Part shown: piece by piece, positions 7,213-14,272 of the stretch | Layout of the letters: the number at the start of each line of letters is the position of its first letter | Numbering within the stretch: the first letter of the stretch is position 1 | DNA from: Lachnospiraceae bacterium | Lineage (GTDB): Bacteria > Bacillota > Clostridia > Lachnospirales > Lachnospiraceae | Reading direction: 5' to 3' | Length of the DNA stretch: 44,612 bases | Assembly: GCA_910574185.1 (NCBI GenBank) | Contig: CAJSZQ010000033.1 | Location: 1 to 44,612, forward strand | Program-made: the position numbers and the translations under genes | The notes under the pieces: generated by a model | The model's database searches: none | Told to the model about the DNA's origin: nothing | What the model saw: only the letters and a program-made list of their open reading frames with translations

Positions 7213-7482
7213 CTACCTGTGCCGCCCAGAGCCGCCTGCCGGAAACAGTACGCTTTATTATGCAGCGCATAAGAGTGCGCTTTTAACGGAAGTGAAATCC
7301 ACCGCTTACCTACAGAACCTGCCACTGGCAGCTTCCTTCGGATGCATGGCAACGAAGACTTGGATGCGCAGGCATTCCTGCGTATCCTAGCCGAAGTTAG
7401 CGGTTAGTTCACTGGAGTGTTGCCCAGCGTTGCATAATAAAGCGTACTGTTTCCGGCAGGCGGCTCTGGGCGGCACAGGTAG
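7213..7482. repeat. 270-bp element with perfect 52-bp inverted arms
   Basis: Bases 7213-7264 are the exact reverse complement of 7431-7482. The 166-bp centre folds further: CTGCCAC-TGGCAG, CTTCG-N12-CGAAG, GCAGG-CATT-CCTGC, and a GTGAA..ACCGCT segment that can pair with AGCGGT..TTCAC. No ORF of note lies inside. No clear target-site duplication is visible. A related stretch lies at 13470-13498. It could be a MITE-like mobile palindrome or a structured RNA. It fills the gap between the merR promoter and the DUF2812 gene. Confidence 0.8.
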
Positions 7483-7500
7483 CATTTTCCGGATTCATTC

Positions 7501-8058
7501 TCATTTCCTGTACTTTCGTCTTAACCTGACAAATTTCCTGCCGCAATGAATAAACAGGATTACATACAGAAAAACTAAGAGAGACATGATAACAAACAGC
7601 GGCTCCGCTAAAATATCCCCGTCAAGTTCTCCTAACAGCCTCAGCCATCCTGGAATCAGGCAGCAGAGAAAGGCTGCTGCCAGCGGAAGCATTCTGGTTT
7701 TCAAAACATGTTCCAGCATATCCAGCTTCGATTCGCCGTCTGAAAAAATCTCTTCATCCATATCGGAATCCATCTCCGAGACCGGCTTCCTGAAATACAG
7801 CCATCCCATACAGCTATTAAAATATTCCCATCCATAATCCTGGAACATCTGCATGTAATTCCTATCCTCCCCTGAGTTCTTATAATCCAGTCGGTATACC
7901 ACATCCTCCGGTTCGCACTTTACAAAATGATAAAATACCGGAAGATTCGTATTCACAAGCTTCCACCCCTGCCGGTGCTGCTCCCTGAGCCAGGTTTCCT
8001 CTTCCTCATAATCTGCAATAGTAAAAATCTTAATCTCTGTCTTTCTGCTCTTTGCCAT
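7501..8058 (-). CDS. DUF2812 domain membrane protein
   Basis: About 185 aa. The N-terminal two thirds has the DUF2812 pattern (FTIADYEEEETWLREQHRQG, then W-K-L with YRLDYKN and YGWEYFNSCMGWLYFRKP). Two hydrophobic segments near the C-terminus end in a basic tail (RLRRKYRK). Start ATG 8056-8058 follows TAGGAGGGG; the longer frame is less likely. DUF2812 genes commonly follow a PadR repressor, as here, and are thought to form a small regulated membrane module. The biochemical function is unknown. Confidence 0.8.
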   Translation of the reverse strand: MAKSRKTEIKIFTIADYEEEETWLREQHRQGWKLVNTNLPVFYHFVKCEPEDVVYRLDYKNSGEDRNYMQMFQDYGWEYFNSCMGWLYFRKPVSEMDSDMDEEIFSDGESKLDMLEHVLKTRMLPLAAAFLCCLIPGWLRLLGELDGDILAEPLFVIMSLLVFLYVILFIHCGRKFVRLRRKYRK

Positions 8059-8145
8059 GATACCCCTCCTATAATCTGTCCATATAGACCGTTCTTGATT
8101 CACACTTCTTGTAACAATTCAGACAAGCGGCTTCGATACATGCAA

Positions 8146-8481
8146 TCATACTGATATAGAAATTGATTCCCTGTCCGGATGCGTATTCTGATACAACCGT
8201 TCAATACGCCGGATTTCGATATCCAGAATCTGCCTTCCTAAGTCCGTCGCACAATATATCTTTCTTTTCTCCTCCTCCCGGACAAAGGAAATCAGCCCGT
8301 CCTTTTCCATTTTAGAAAGTGTGCCGTACATGGTTCCGGGACTGATGACCACCTCGCCTCCGGTCATCTTCTTCACCTGCCGGCTAATCCCATAACCATG
8401 CTGCTCCCGCCGCAGACAAAAAAGAATATAGAATCCTGTCTCCGTCATAGGAATATAAATTTTTCTTATCCGTTCTTCCAT
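8146..8481 (-). CDS. PadR family transcriptional repressor
   Basis: A 111-aa winged-helix protein with the PadR core: FYILFCLRREQHGYGISRQV, then VVISPGTMYGTLSKMEKDGL and a wing containing EEEKRKIYCATDLG. The start is the second ATG (8479-8481), because AAGGGG is six bases before it but abuts the first. Two matching palindromes lie in its own promoter, implying autorepression. The DUF2812 gene follows 87 bp downstream in the same direction. Similar half-sites (ACATCG) recur before the divergent ABC operon. Confidence 0.85.
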   Translation of the reverse strand: MEERIRKIYIPMTETGFYILFCLRREQHGYGISRQVKKMTGGEVVISPGTMYGTLSKMEKDGLISFVREEEKRKIYCATDLGRQILDIEIRRIERLYQNTHPDRESISISV

Positions 8482-8507
8482 GTGCATCCCCTTACTATGT
8501 CGCCCGA

Positions 8508-8558
8508 TACATCGTACCTCGATGTATTAAATATATCGCACTTCGATATATATGTCAA
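8508..8558 (-). promoter_or_regulatory. PadR-gene promoter with two palindromic operators
   Basis: On the minus strand TTGACA (8553-8558) and TATATT (8530-8535) are 17 bp apart. An ATATATCG-N5-CGATATAT palindrome (8531-8551) fills the spacer, and TACATCG-N5-CGATGTA (8508-8526) lies just downstream. The shared ATCG-N5-CGAT core argues that one dimeric repressor binds both. Confidence 0.85.
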
Positions 8559-8607
8559 GATATTTTTAATATGAATTTTCAAAAATTGCTTACTTTGTCG
8601 AAAAATC

Positions 8608-8660
8608 TATACCCAAAGGGCATCCCATTATGGCCATTCGGCCTTTTTACAAAGTATATA
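8608..8660 (+). repeat. direct repeat, copy 1
   Basis: A roughly 50-bp unit (TATACCCAA...CCCATTATGGCCATTCGG...TTTTACAAAGTATATA) recurs at 8764-8816 with few changes. Its start and end (TATAC/GTATA) can pair. Both copies contain ATGGCCATTCGG and keep a short frame open after it. The role is unknown. Confidence 0.8.
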
Positions 8661-8670
8661 TTTTCTTCTG

Positions 8671-8722
8671 TTGACAAATAAAGTTGTCAATGATATATTA
8701 TAAATGACAACTAACATTGTCA
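8671..8722 (+). promoter_or_regulatory. plus-strand promoter with two TGACAA-N6-TTGTCA operators
   Basis: TTGACA (8671-8676) and TATATT (8694-8699) have a 17-bp spacer. One perfect palindrome TGACAA-N6-TTGTCA (8672-8689) spans the -35 and spacer; an identical one with a different centre (8705-8722) covers the likely start site. This is a repressible promoter pointing toward the ABC exporter. The repressor is not identifiable from the window. Confidence 0.8.
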
Positions 8723-8763
8723 ATTTTAAAGACATCGAGGTTCTTTATCAAAAGCTTCTATAT

Positions 8764-8816
8764 ATACCCAAGCACACCCCATTATGGCCATTCGGCTATT
8801 TTACAAAGTATATATA
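8764..8816 (+). repeat. direct repeat, copy 2
   Basis: Second copy of the 8608-8660 unit. Its flanks make a perfect CTATATATAC / GTATATATAG stem (8758-8767 with 8808-8817). It lies between the repressible promoter and the MerR-type promoter of the exporter. Confidence 0.8.
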
Positions 8817-8856
8817 GTCAAATCAGAACAAAAATATAGAATATGATGAAAAACGG

Positions 8857-8887
8857 TTGACCTTCCACCTTGTGGAAGATGTATAAC
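8857..8887 (+). promoter_or_regulatory. MerR-type promoter of the ABC operon (operator copy 2)
   Basis: TTGACC (8857-8862) and TATAAC (8882-8887) flank a 19-bp spacer carrying the same CTTCCAC-CTT-GTGGAAG dyad as the merR promoter. Only one base of the 31-bp module differs. This places the exporter under the MerR protein encoded at 6476-7117. Confidence 0.9.
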
Positions 8888-8899
8888 AGAGATGTCTGG

Positions 8900-8976
8900 T
8901 ACATCGTTGATTAATGTTCGAGCGGCAGCGACACAGAAAGCGAACAATTCATGTATGAAAATGAAGAAACGATGTA
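8900..8976 (+). other. structured 5' leader of the ABC operon
   Basis: TACATCGTT (8900-8908) can pair with AACGATGTA (8968-8976), and GTTCG/CGAAC makes a nested stem inside. The leader between promoter and start codon is about 160 nt, long enough for post-initiation control. TACATCG is also the PadR half-site. I do not recognise a riboswitch class. Confidence 0.4.
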
Positions 8977-9054
8977 TTTATGATTTCGTACTACCTTGTG
9001 CTATGTCGCACAAAAAAACAACAAGAAAAGATTAAGAAACAGGAGGAACAAATT

Positions 9055-9963
9055 ATGATACTAGAACTTCGGGATATCAGAAAATCTTTCGGCAGCAAAC
9101 AGGTTCTTGACCAGATATCCTTCCAGGCAGAAGGTGGTAAAGCTTTCGGTCTGCTTGGCAGAAATGGAGCCGGCAAGACCACCTCCATCCGTATCCTGAT
9201 GGACGTATTTCCAGCCGATGGCGGTTCAGTTCTGATTGACGGACAACCGATAAATTACAAGAAGGTCCGAATCGGATATCTGCCAGAGGAACGGGGACTT
9301 TATCCAAAGAAAATCATCATTGACCAGCTTGTATATTTTGCAGAACTGAAGGGTATGAATCACAAAGCCGCTGTAAAAGCCGCTGATTACTGGCTTGAAC
9401 GGCTTGGCATGGCAGAATACCGGAACAAACGTCTGGATACGCTTTCCAAAGGTAACCAACAGAAAATCCAGCTTATCACTGCTCTCGCACACAACCCGGA
9501 TATTGTTATTCTGGATGAACCCTTTTCCGGACTTGACCCGGTAAACGCAATGCTTCTCAAGGATGTTGTAAAAGAGCAGATTGCTCAGAATAAAGTTGTT
9601 CTCTTCTCTAGCCATCAGATGAGTTATATTGAAGAGTTCTGCGACAGCATCGCCATCTTAAATTCCGGCAAAATTGTACTGCATGGCGACCTTCATGACG
9701 TTAAGAGAAATTATGTGCGCGACCGCCTGGTAGTCCGCACTGAGCGCCCGGAAAATATTATAGCTGATTTCGGCAAACGCTGCGAGCAAATAGACGATTG
9801 CACTTTATTTATTCAGTTGGCAGCTCCAGAAGAAAAACAATCTGTAATGCAACAATTGACATCCGCTTATGACATTGACGAAATAAAAGTATTTGAACCT
9901 TCCCTCAATGATATTTTTGTGGAATACGCAGGAGACAAGACCGATAAGGAGGACAGACAATGA
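9055..9963 (+). CDS. ABC transporter ATP-binding protein, NatA-like
   Basis: A 302-aa ATPase. Walker A GRNGAGKTT (about residues 36-44), signature LSKGNQQK (about 135), Walker B IVILDEPFSGLD and the switch SSHQM are all present. A C-terminal DUF4162-type extension ends in EPSLNDIFVEYAG, typical of NatA-type exporter ATPases. The start is ATG 9055 behind AGGAGG; the open frame continues 25 codons upstream but lacks a binding site there. The gene overlaps the permease by four bases (ATGA), so the two are translationally coupled. Expected role: energising export of sodium ions, drugs or peptides. The MerR-type promoter suggests induction by a toxic compound. Confidence 0.9.
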   Translation: MILELRDIRKSFGSKQVLDQISFQAEGGKAFGLLGRNGAGKTTSIRILMDVFPADGGSVLIDGQPINYKKVRIGYLPEERGLYPKKIIIDQLVYFAELKGMNHKAAVKAADYWLERLGMAEYRNKRLDTLSKGNQQKIQLITALAHNPDIVILDEPFSGLDPVNAMLLKDVVKEQIAQNKVVLFSSHQMSYIEEFCDSIAILNSGKIVLHGDLHDVKRNYVRDRLVVRTERPENIIADFGKRCEQIDDCTLFIQLAAPEEKQSVMQQLTSAYDIDEIKVFEPSLNDIFVEYAGDKTDKEDRQ

Positions 9964-11201
9964 CACAATTTGGTAAAATATTAAAATTTGAACTCAAGTA
10001 TTATATTAAAAATAAAGTCTTTGTAGGGGTAACAGTTTTTCTTGTACTGGCAATTGCGGCAGTCATGTTTTTCCCACGTGTTTCCGGAATATTTACAAAG
10101 AACAAAAAATCCGAATCCTCTTCCGAACTTTCCGTAATGCTGCTCAAAACCGATTCGCCGGAATTGACGGAACTGCTTGACAACGCCTTTGGTGAAGCAT
10201 TTACCGGATATCATGTACAGACTACCAGCGACAGCGATAGCGCCATTCAGGAAATGATTACCTCTGGCAAAGCAGAATGTGCTTTCGTTATCACCGGGAT
10301 GACATCTTATACCTATTATGTAAATAATCTTTCGATGTATGACCAGAATACGTCCATTGCAGACAGCATACTGCAGAACATTTGCCGTATGAGCGCAATG
10401 GTTTCCGCCGGCGTCCCTGAAGAACAGGCTGGAAGCATCATGTCCATGGAAATCAAACATCAGACAGAAAACCTTGGAAAAGACCAGATGCAGAATTACT
10501 GGTATACTTATATTATGATTTTCGCACTTTACATGGTAATTCTTCTTTACGGGCAAATGGTGGCAACCAATGTTGCAACAGAGAAAAGCTCAAGGGCAAT
10601 GGAAGTACTGATTACCAGCGCTAAGCCTGCTTCCATGATGTTTGGAAAGGTTATCGCTTCCTGTCTGGCAGGGCTCTTCCAGCTTGTCTCCGTATTCGGC
10701 TCCGCAATTTTGTTCTACAGCCTCAACAAGAAACACTGGGGAGACAATCCTATTGTTGCATCCATTTTTGATATGCCGCCGGGACTGCTCGTCTATATGC
10801 TGATATTCTTCGTGCTTGGTTTCTTCATCTATGCGTTCCTGTACGGCGCAATCGGCTCAACAGCTTCAAAGCTTGAAGATATCAATACATCCGTTATGCC
10901 GGTTACCATGCTGTTTATTATAGCTTTTGTCGTCGTGATGTACTCCTTCGGCTCCGGCAATGTAGACAATACTCTGATGAAAATATGCTCCTACATTCCA
11001 TTCACCTCTTCTATGGCAATGTTCACCCGCATAGCTATGAGTACGGTTCCCTGGTATGCCATAACAGCTTCTATTGCGATTCTGATAGTCTCTGTCATCG
11101 GTATCGGCATACTGTCAGCCAAAATCTACCGGGTGGGCGTACTACTTTACGGAACGACGCCAAAATTCGGCGCAATTATGAAGGCTGTGTGGAAAGCATA
11201 G
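9960..11201 (+). CDS. ABC-2 type permease, NatB-like
   Basis: A 413-aa membrane protein. One TM segment near residues 18-38 is followed by a roughly 130-residue extracytoplasmic region. About five TM helices follow from residue 185 to the end, including QMVATNVATEKSSRAMEVLITS, the ABC-2/NatB signature between TM2 and TM3. It pairs with the upstream ATPase. No accessory substrate-binding or immunity gene is next to it, so the substrate cannot be read from context. A terminator follows directly. Confidence 0.88.
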   Translation: MTQFGKILKFELKYYIKNKVFVGVTVFLVLAIAAVMFFPRVSGIFTKNKKSESSSELSVMLLKTDSPELTELLDNAFGEAFTGYHVQTTSDSDSAIQEMITSGKAECAFVITGMTSYTYYVNNLSMYDQNTSIADSILQNICRMSAMVSAGVPEEQAGSIMSMEIKHQTENLGKDQMQNYWYTYIMIFALYMVILLYGQMVATNVATEKSSRAMEVLITSAKPASMMFGKVIASCLAGLFQLVSVFGSAILFYSLNKKHWGDNPIVASIFDMPPGLLVYMLIFFVLGFFIYAFLYGAIGSTASKLEDINTSVMPVTMLFIIAFVVVMYSFGSGNVDNTLMKICSYIPFTSSMAMFTRIAMSTVPWYAITASIAILIVSVIGIGILSAKIYRVGVLLYGTTPKFGAIMKAVWKA

Positions 11202-11222
11202 AATAAAACAATCATAAAAAGA

Positions 11223-11266
11223 AATAAGCATTCCCGCCTGTTTAGGTTCGGATGCTTATTCTTTTT
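11223..11266 (+). terminator. terminator of the ABC operon
   Basis: AATAAGCAT (11223-11231) pairs with ATGCTTATT (11252-11260), followed by CTTTTTG. It lies about 20 bp after the permease stop codon. Confidence 0.85.
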
Positions 11267-11320
11267 GTATGTTTACCCTCCGCAGATAAGAGGAGGCTTG
11301 GGACAAGTTCCGTTGTTCTT

Positions 11321-11428
11321 TTATTCTTCACTCATGTATTCTCTGTAATCTTCTTCACAAGAGAACAACATATATCTTCCATTCACATATCCCATATACC
11401 CATCGTTTACTACATAACCTTTCATCAT
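11321..11428 (-). CDS. 35-aa small protein, unknown
   Basis: The frame reads MMKGYVVNDGYMGYVNGRYM and continues LFSCEEDYREYMSEE. AAAGGGTGG lies nine bases before the first ATG (11426-11428). Its Tyr/Gly-rich then acidic composition resembles small hypothetical proteins I recall from Lachnospiraceae, so I believe it is a real gene. It lies just downstream of the terminator closing the spoVA operon. No TM segment or signal is seen. Confidence 0.6.
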   Translation of the reverse strand: MMKGYVVNDGYMGYVNGRYMLFSCEEDYREYMSEE

Positions 11429-11502
11429 CTTCTACCACCCTTTCTACATCTTTTTATCTTCACGCCTGAAAACGGCGTTCCTTTTGATGTATTAAGAATA
11501 GC

Positions 11503-11530
11503 AGAAAAGCTGTCCTATTTTCAGGACAGC
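11503..11530 (-). terminator. terminator of the spoVA operon
   Basis: GCTGTCCT pairs perfectly with AGGACAGC around a 6-nt loop, followed on the minus strand by TTTTCT. It lies about 100 bp after the spoVAC stop codon. Confidence 0.75.
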
Positions 11531-11630
11531 CCTATACTCTTTCCATCGTTTTTCCAGAAACTTTAAAAGCAGAATATCAAAAATTCTTTTTTCTCTCGTT
11601 ATCAATATTTTCATATGTCTAACCGTATTG

Positions 11631-12095
11631 TTAAAAAACCCCCGCTAACATCCCAATCCAATAAATCAGCCCCAAAAGCCAGCTTGTAAAAATTCCGTAC
11701 AATATCACCGGCCCCGCTATGGTAAATATCTTGCATCCGATTCCCATAACCTGCCCTTCCTTCTTGTACTCAATCGCAGGCGCCGTAACTGAATTGGCAA
11801 ATCCCGTAATTGGAACCAGCGCGCCTGCGCCTCCCCATTTGGCAATCCGCGGATACAGATTAAGTCCCGTAAGAACCGCGGACAAAAGTACCAGTATCAT
11901 AGCGCACCACCCGCTTGCCGCGTCCTTATCTATCCCCAGTTTGTCACAATAGTTTAAAACCCCCTGTCCAATAATACAGATAATGCCGCCGGTTATAAAA
12001 GCCTTTATCATATTTAACGGAAGATTATGAACCGGCGTTTTTTGTTTCACATAATCTTCATATTCCTTCTGTTCCTGCTCCTTTGCTTCATCCAT
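11631..12095 (-). CDS. spoVAC: stage V sporulation protein AC
   Basis: A 154-aa membrane protein with about four TM segments. Family motifs include NLPLNMIKAFITGGIICIIG, the WGGAGALVPITGFANSV stretch and PAIEYKKEGQVMGIGCKIFTIAGPVI. SpoVAC forms the mechanosensitive channel in the spore inner membrane for dipicolinate movement. It is the last gene of the operon here: spoVAD and spoVAE, which normally follow, are absent before the terminator. It lies 12 bp after spoVAB. Confidence 0.92.
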   Translation of the reverse strand: MDEAKEQEQKEYEDYVKQKTPVHNLPLNMIKAFITGGIICIIGQGVLNYCDKLGIDKDAASGWCAMILVLLSAVLTGLNLYPRIAKWGGAGALVPITGFANSVTAPAIEYKKEGQVMGIGCKIFTIAGPVILYGIFTSWLLGLIYWIGMLAGVF

Positions 12096-12107
12096 TGTTT
12101 TTCCTCC

Positions 12108-12530
12108 TTATTTGCCCCATCTCTGATAGAAAAATAAAAGCGAACCTACACATTTTCCAATTGCCGTCCCCAAAATCGCCCAGGGAATACATCTAAGAAT
12201 CTTCGCCCTTCGCACAAATATTGGAAACACATCCAGCATTTCCGCCAACGCCATTGCCCAACATCCGGTAAATATGCCTGCCAGAAGTCCAAATATGGGA
12301 AGCGCCCAGCCAGCGCCGGGAATATGTGGTCTGAAAATAATGAACATGTTGCCAAGAATCCCCCCCACTGCAACTGCATCCTCATAGAGAAGCACATGCT
12401 GTCCCGTATGGGTTCGGTCTGCAAAGTCTGATATAACGCCAAGTCCTGTAATAAAGGAAAACAGTCCGCTTGCCACAATCATTCCGGAACTAAGTCCGAT
12501 GATTATTAACAACATTTGTTGTGCCCACAT
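12108..12530 (-). CDS. spoVAB: stage V sporulation protein AB
   Basis: A 140-aa protein with four hydrophobic segments; GLSSGMIVASGLFSFITGLG near the N-terminus and ADRTH are typical of SpoVAB. The ATG at 12528-12530 is used (the preceding TTG is in the same frame). It overlaps the 3' end of spoVAA by about 40 bp, indicating coupled translation. Part of the germinant-linked dipicolinate channel complex in the spore inner membrane. Confidence 0.88.
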   Translation of the reverse strand: MWAQQMLLIIIGLSSGMIVASGLFSFITGLGVISDFADRTHTGQHVLLYEDAVAVGGILGNMFIIFRPHIPGAGWALPIFGLLAGIFTGCWAMALAEMLDVFPIFVRRAKILRCIPWAILGTAIGKCVGSLLFFYQRWGK

Positions 12531-13176
12531 CAACTTCCTGCCCCTTTCTAGAGTAATTTTCTACCAATGTCGTTTGAATATCGTTCTCGTATAGACGCAT
12601 TTCCACTTCCATCGGCGTCGGATCTACTGAAAAACGTTTTCGTCCAAAATGATTGAAAAATACTAAAATTCCGATAATAATCCCAATACTGTAAGTCACT
12701 TCCAGCAAAGTAAACCCATCCGATGCCTTTCCCATCAGCAGCTCATAAATCTGATCAAATAATTTACTGGTATCCACGTCATTGTTAAAAGCCATAATAG
12801 AAAAGGCGGAACCTGCAAATGATATCAATACCACGCACGCCACTTTAGCCCAGTGTACAAACTGCCCTGCCGTCTGCTGATTTTCATAGGTCACAATAAT
12901 ATCCTGCGCCCCCAGATTCTGCACGCTCATGCCAGGATATTTTTCATGAATACATTCTATCAGCTTCAGCACAGATACCACTGTTCTGCTGTTATTGTGA
13001 TGGGAATGCTTTGCTGACGTTTCCGAAAATTTAAGGACCTTTATGGTCTTAAGCTTCGGCACCACTATCGGATTGGCGCACTCCATCTGAACCAAATCTC
13101 CCAGCGTCGCATAAGGTTTGGTAACTTCTACATTTGCATCACCCTTAATGTATATCGTCTCATTCACTACCGCCAT
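12490..13176 (-). CDS. spoVAA: stage V sporulation protein AA
   Basis: A 228-aa protein. The first about 130 residues form the soluble SpoVAA domains (NETIYIKGDANVEVTKPYAT...), followed by two TM helices (about 115-135 and 165-185) and a hydrophilic tail. The start overlaps the stop region of a 53-aa membrane protein. Expressed in the forespore in B. subtilis under sigma-G; a matching promoter lies upstream here. Confidence 0.9.
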   Translation of the reverse strand: MAVVNETIYIKGDANVEVTKPYATLGDLVQMECANPIVVPKLKTIKVLKFSETSAKHSHHNNSRTVVSVLKLIECIHEKYPGMSVQNLGAQDIIVTYENQQTAGQFVHWAKVACVVLISFAGSAFSIMAFNNDVDTSKLFDQIYELLMGKASDGFTLLEVTYSIGIIIGILVFFNHFGRKRFSVDPTPMEVEMRLYENDIQTTLVENYSRKGQEVDVGTTNVVNNHRT

Positions 13177-13328
13177 AGCATCGTTCCTCCCGGTATTGCA
13201 ATCAGAGTGCCTTCGCTAATCTGCGTCGCACCTTTCACATCATGAAAATAATATACCATACCGATAATCACTGCTGCTGTCACCACAAAAATCAAACAAG
13301 CCCTGAGTCTTTTTCTCGTTTCCTCCAC
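13167..13328 (-). CDS. 53-aa single-pass membrane protein at the head of the spoVA operon
   Basis: A GTG start (13326-13328) follows AAGGAGG with an 8-base gap. The product has a charged N-terminus (EETRKRLR), one TM helix (ACLIFVVTAAVIIGMVYYF) and an external tail of about 25 residues ending GGTMLWR. Its 3' end overlaps spoVAA, so it is cotranscribed and probably coupled with the SpoVA channel genes. I recognise no named family. It could be a small accessory subunit of the channel complex. Confidence 0.7.
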   Translation of the reverse strand: MEETRKRLRACLIFVVTAAVIIGMVYYFHDVKGATQISEGTLIAIPGGTMLWR

Positions 13329-13364
13329 GAACGCCGCCTCCTTTCTATCCAGCCATTGTTATAC

Positions 13365-13395
13365 TAGTATGTATTTTATTCTTTCATAATATACA
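13365..13395 (-). promoter_or_regulatory. sigma-G promoter of the spoVA operon
   Basis: On the minus strand TGTATA (13390-13395), 18 bp, then CATACTA (13365-13371). The B. subtilis sigma-G consensus is TGAATA-N17/18-CATACTA, so the -10 is perfect and the -35 is five of six. It lies 36 bp upstream of the GTG of the 53-aa gene. Confidence 0.85.
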
Positions 13396-13469
13396 CCCAT
13401 ATTTTCCTTGTCAGAATAAATTCTCCTTCCTGATTGCATTCCTTTCAGTGATTCAAGGCTCTCTTGAAT

Positions 13470-13498
13470 GTCTTAGCCGCAGTTAGCGGTTAGTTCAT
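13470..13498. repeat. partial copy of the 7213-7482 element
   Basis: TAGCCGCAGTTAGCGGTTAG followed by TTCA matches 7388-7411 with one difference. In both places a stem-loop lies directly before the TAGCCG end (here ATTCAAG-N5-CTTGAAT, 13451-13469). The 52-bp arms are not present here. It sits between sigF and the spoVA promoter. Confidence 0.65.
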
Positions 13499-13558
13499 CG
13501 CAATATTATCCCGTTTGTACAAGAGATATGTATCCTTATAGCTGTGTCTGCCAAATAC

Positions 13559-14272
13559 TTAAAGCGCTTCCCGCATTCGTTTCAGTATTCGTTTTTCAGT
13601 CCTTGATACCTGTACCTGAGATATTCCCATCATTTTTCCGACCTCCGCCTGTGTTTTATTTCCAAAATATCTCAGATAAATCAACTGCCTCTCCTCCTTT
13701 TCCAGACATTTTAAAAGTTCTTTCAGAAGCATGTGATTTAATACTTTCTCCTCCCTGTCTTCTTTTTCTTCCAGCTTGTCCACAAGCTGGATTTCATGAC
13801 CATCTCTCTGATAAATCGTTTTATGCAAAGATTCAACCTCTGAATTTGCTTCCAGCGCGGCTGCTAACTCTTCCTTATCGACTCCAAGCTTTTCGGCTAT
13901 TTCCCCAAGGGAAGGCTCCCGTCCCCATTTTCTTCGCAGTTCTTCCTGACAGGCGAATGCTTTGTATGCAAGTTCTTTTAAAGAACGGCTTACCTTTATC
14001 ATGCCGTCGTCCCGCAGAAAACGTTTGATTTCGCCAGATATCATAGGCACCGCATAGGTACTGAATTTCACGTCATAACTCAAATCAAATTTATCAATTG
14101 CCTTTAACAGCCCAATACTTCCAATCTGAAACAAATCTTCTGCCTCAGCGCCCCTGTTATAGAAGCGTTTCACAATACACCAGACCAGCCCTATATTTTC
14201 CTCTACAAGCTGTGCCTTCGCTCCCTCATCCCCTTCGTGAGATTTCTGAATCAGAGCGATTGTGTGGTCCAT
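13559..14272 (-). CDS. sigF: sporulation sigma factor F
   Basis: A 237-aa sigma-70 family protein. Region 2 contains EDLFQIGSIGLLKAIDKFD and VKFSTYAVPMISGEIKRFLRDD. Region 3 has LGEIAEKLGVDKEEL. Region 4 has QLIYLRYFGNKTQAEVGKMMGISQVQVSRTEKR. It directs forespore gene expression and is held inactive by SpoIIAB. It overlaps spoIIAB by 22 bp as the last gene of the spoIIA operon, and the next operon (spoVA) is a late forespore target. Confidence 0.95.
   Translation of the reverse strand: MDHTIALIQKSHEGDEGAKAQLVEENIGLVWCIVKRFYNRGAEAEDLFQIGSIGLLKAIDKFDLSYDVKFSTYAVPMISGEIKRFLRDDGMIKVSRSLKELAYKAFACQEELRRKWGREPSLGEIAEKLGVDKEELAAALEANSEVESLHKTIYQRDGHEIQLVDKLEEKEDREEKVLNHMLLKELLKCLEKEERQLIYLRYFGNKTQAEVGKMMGISQVQVSRTEKRILKRMREAL

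Noticed and set aside
8608..8816. CRISPR array
   Set aside because: Only two repeat units about 155 bp apart, with a promoter between them and no cas genes.
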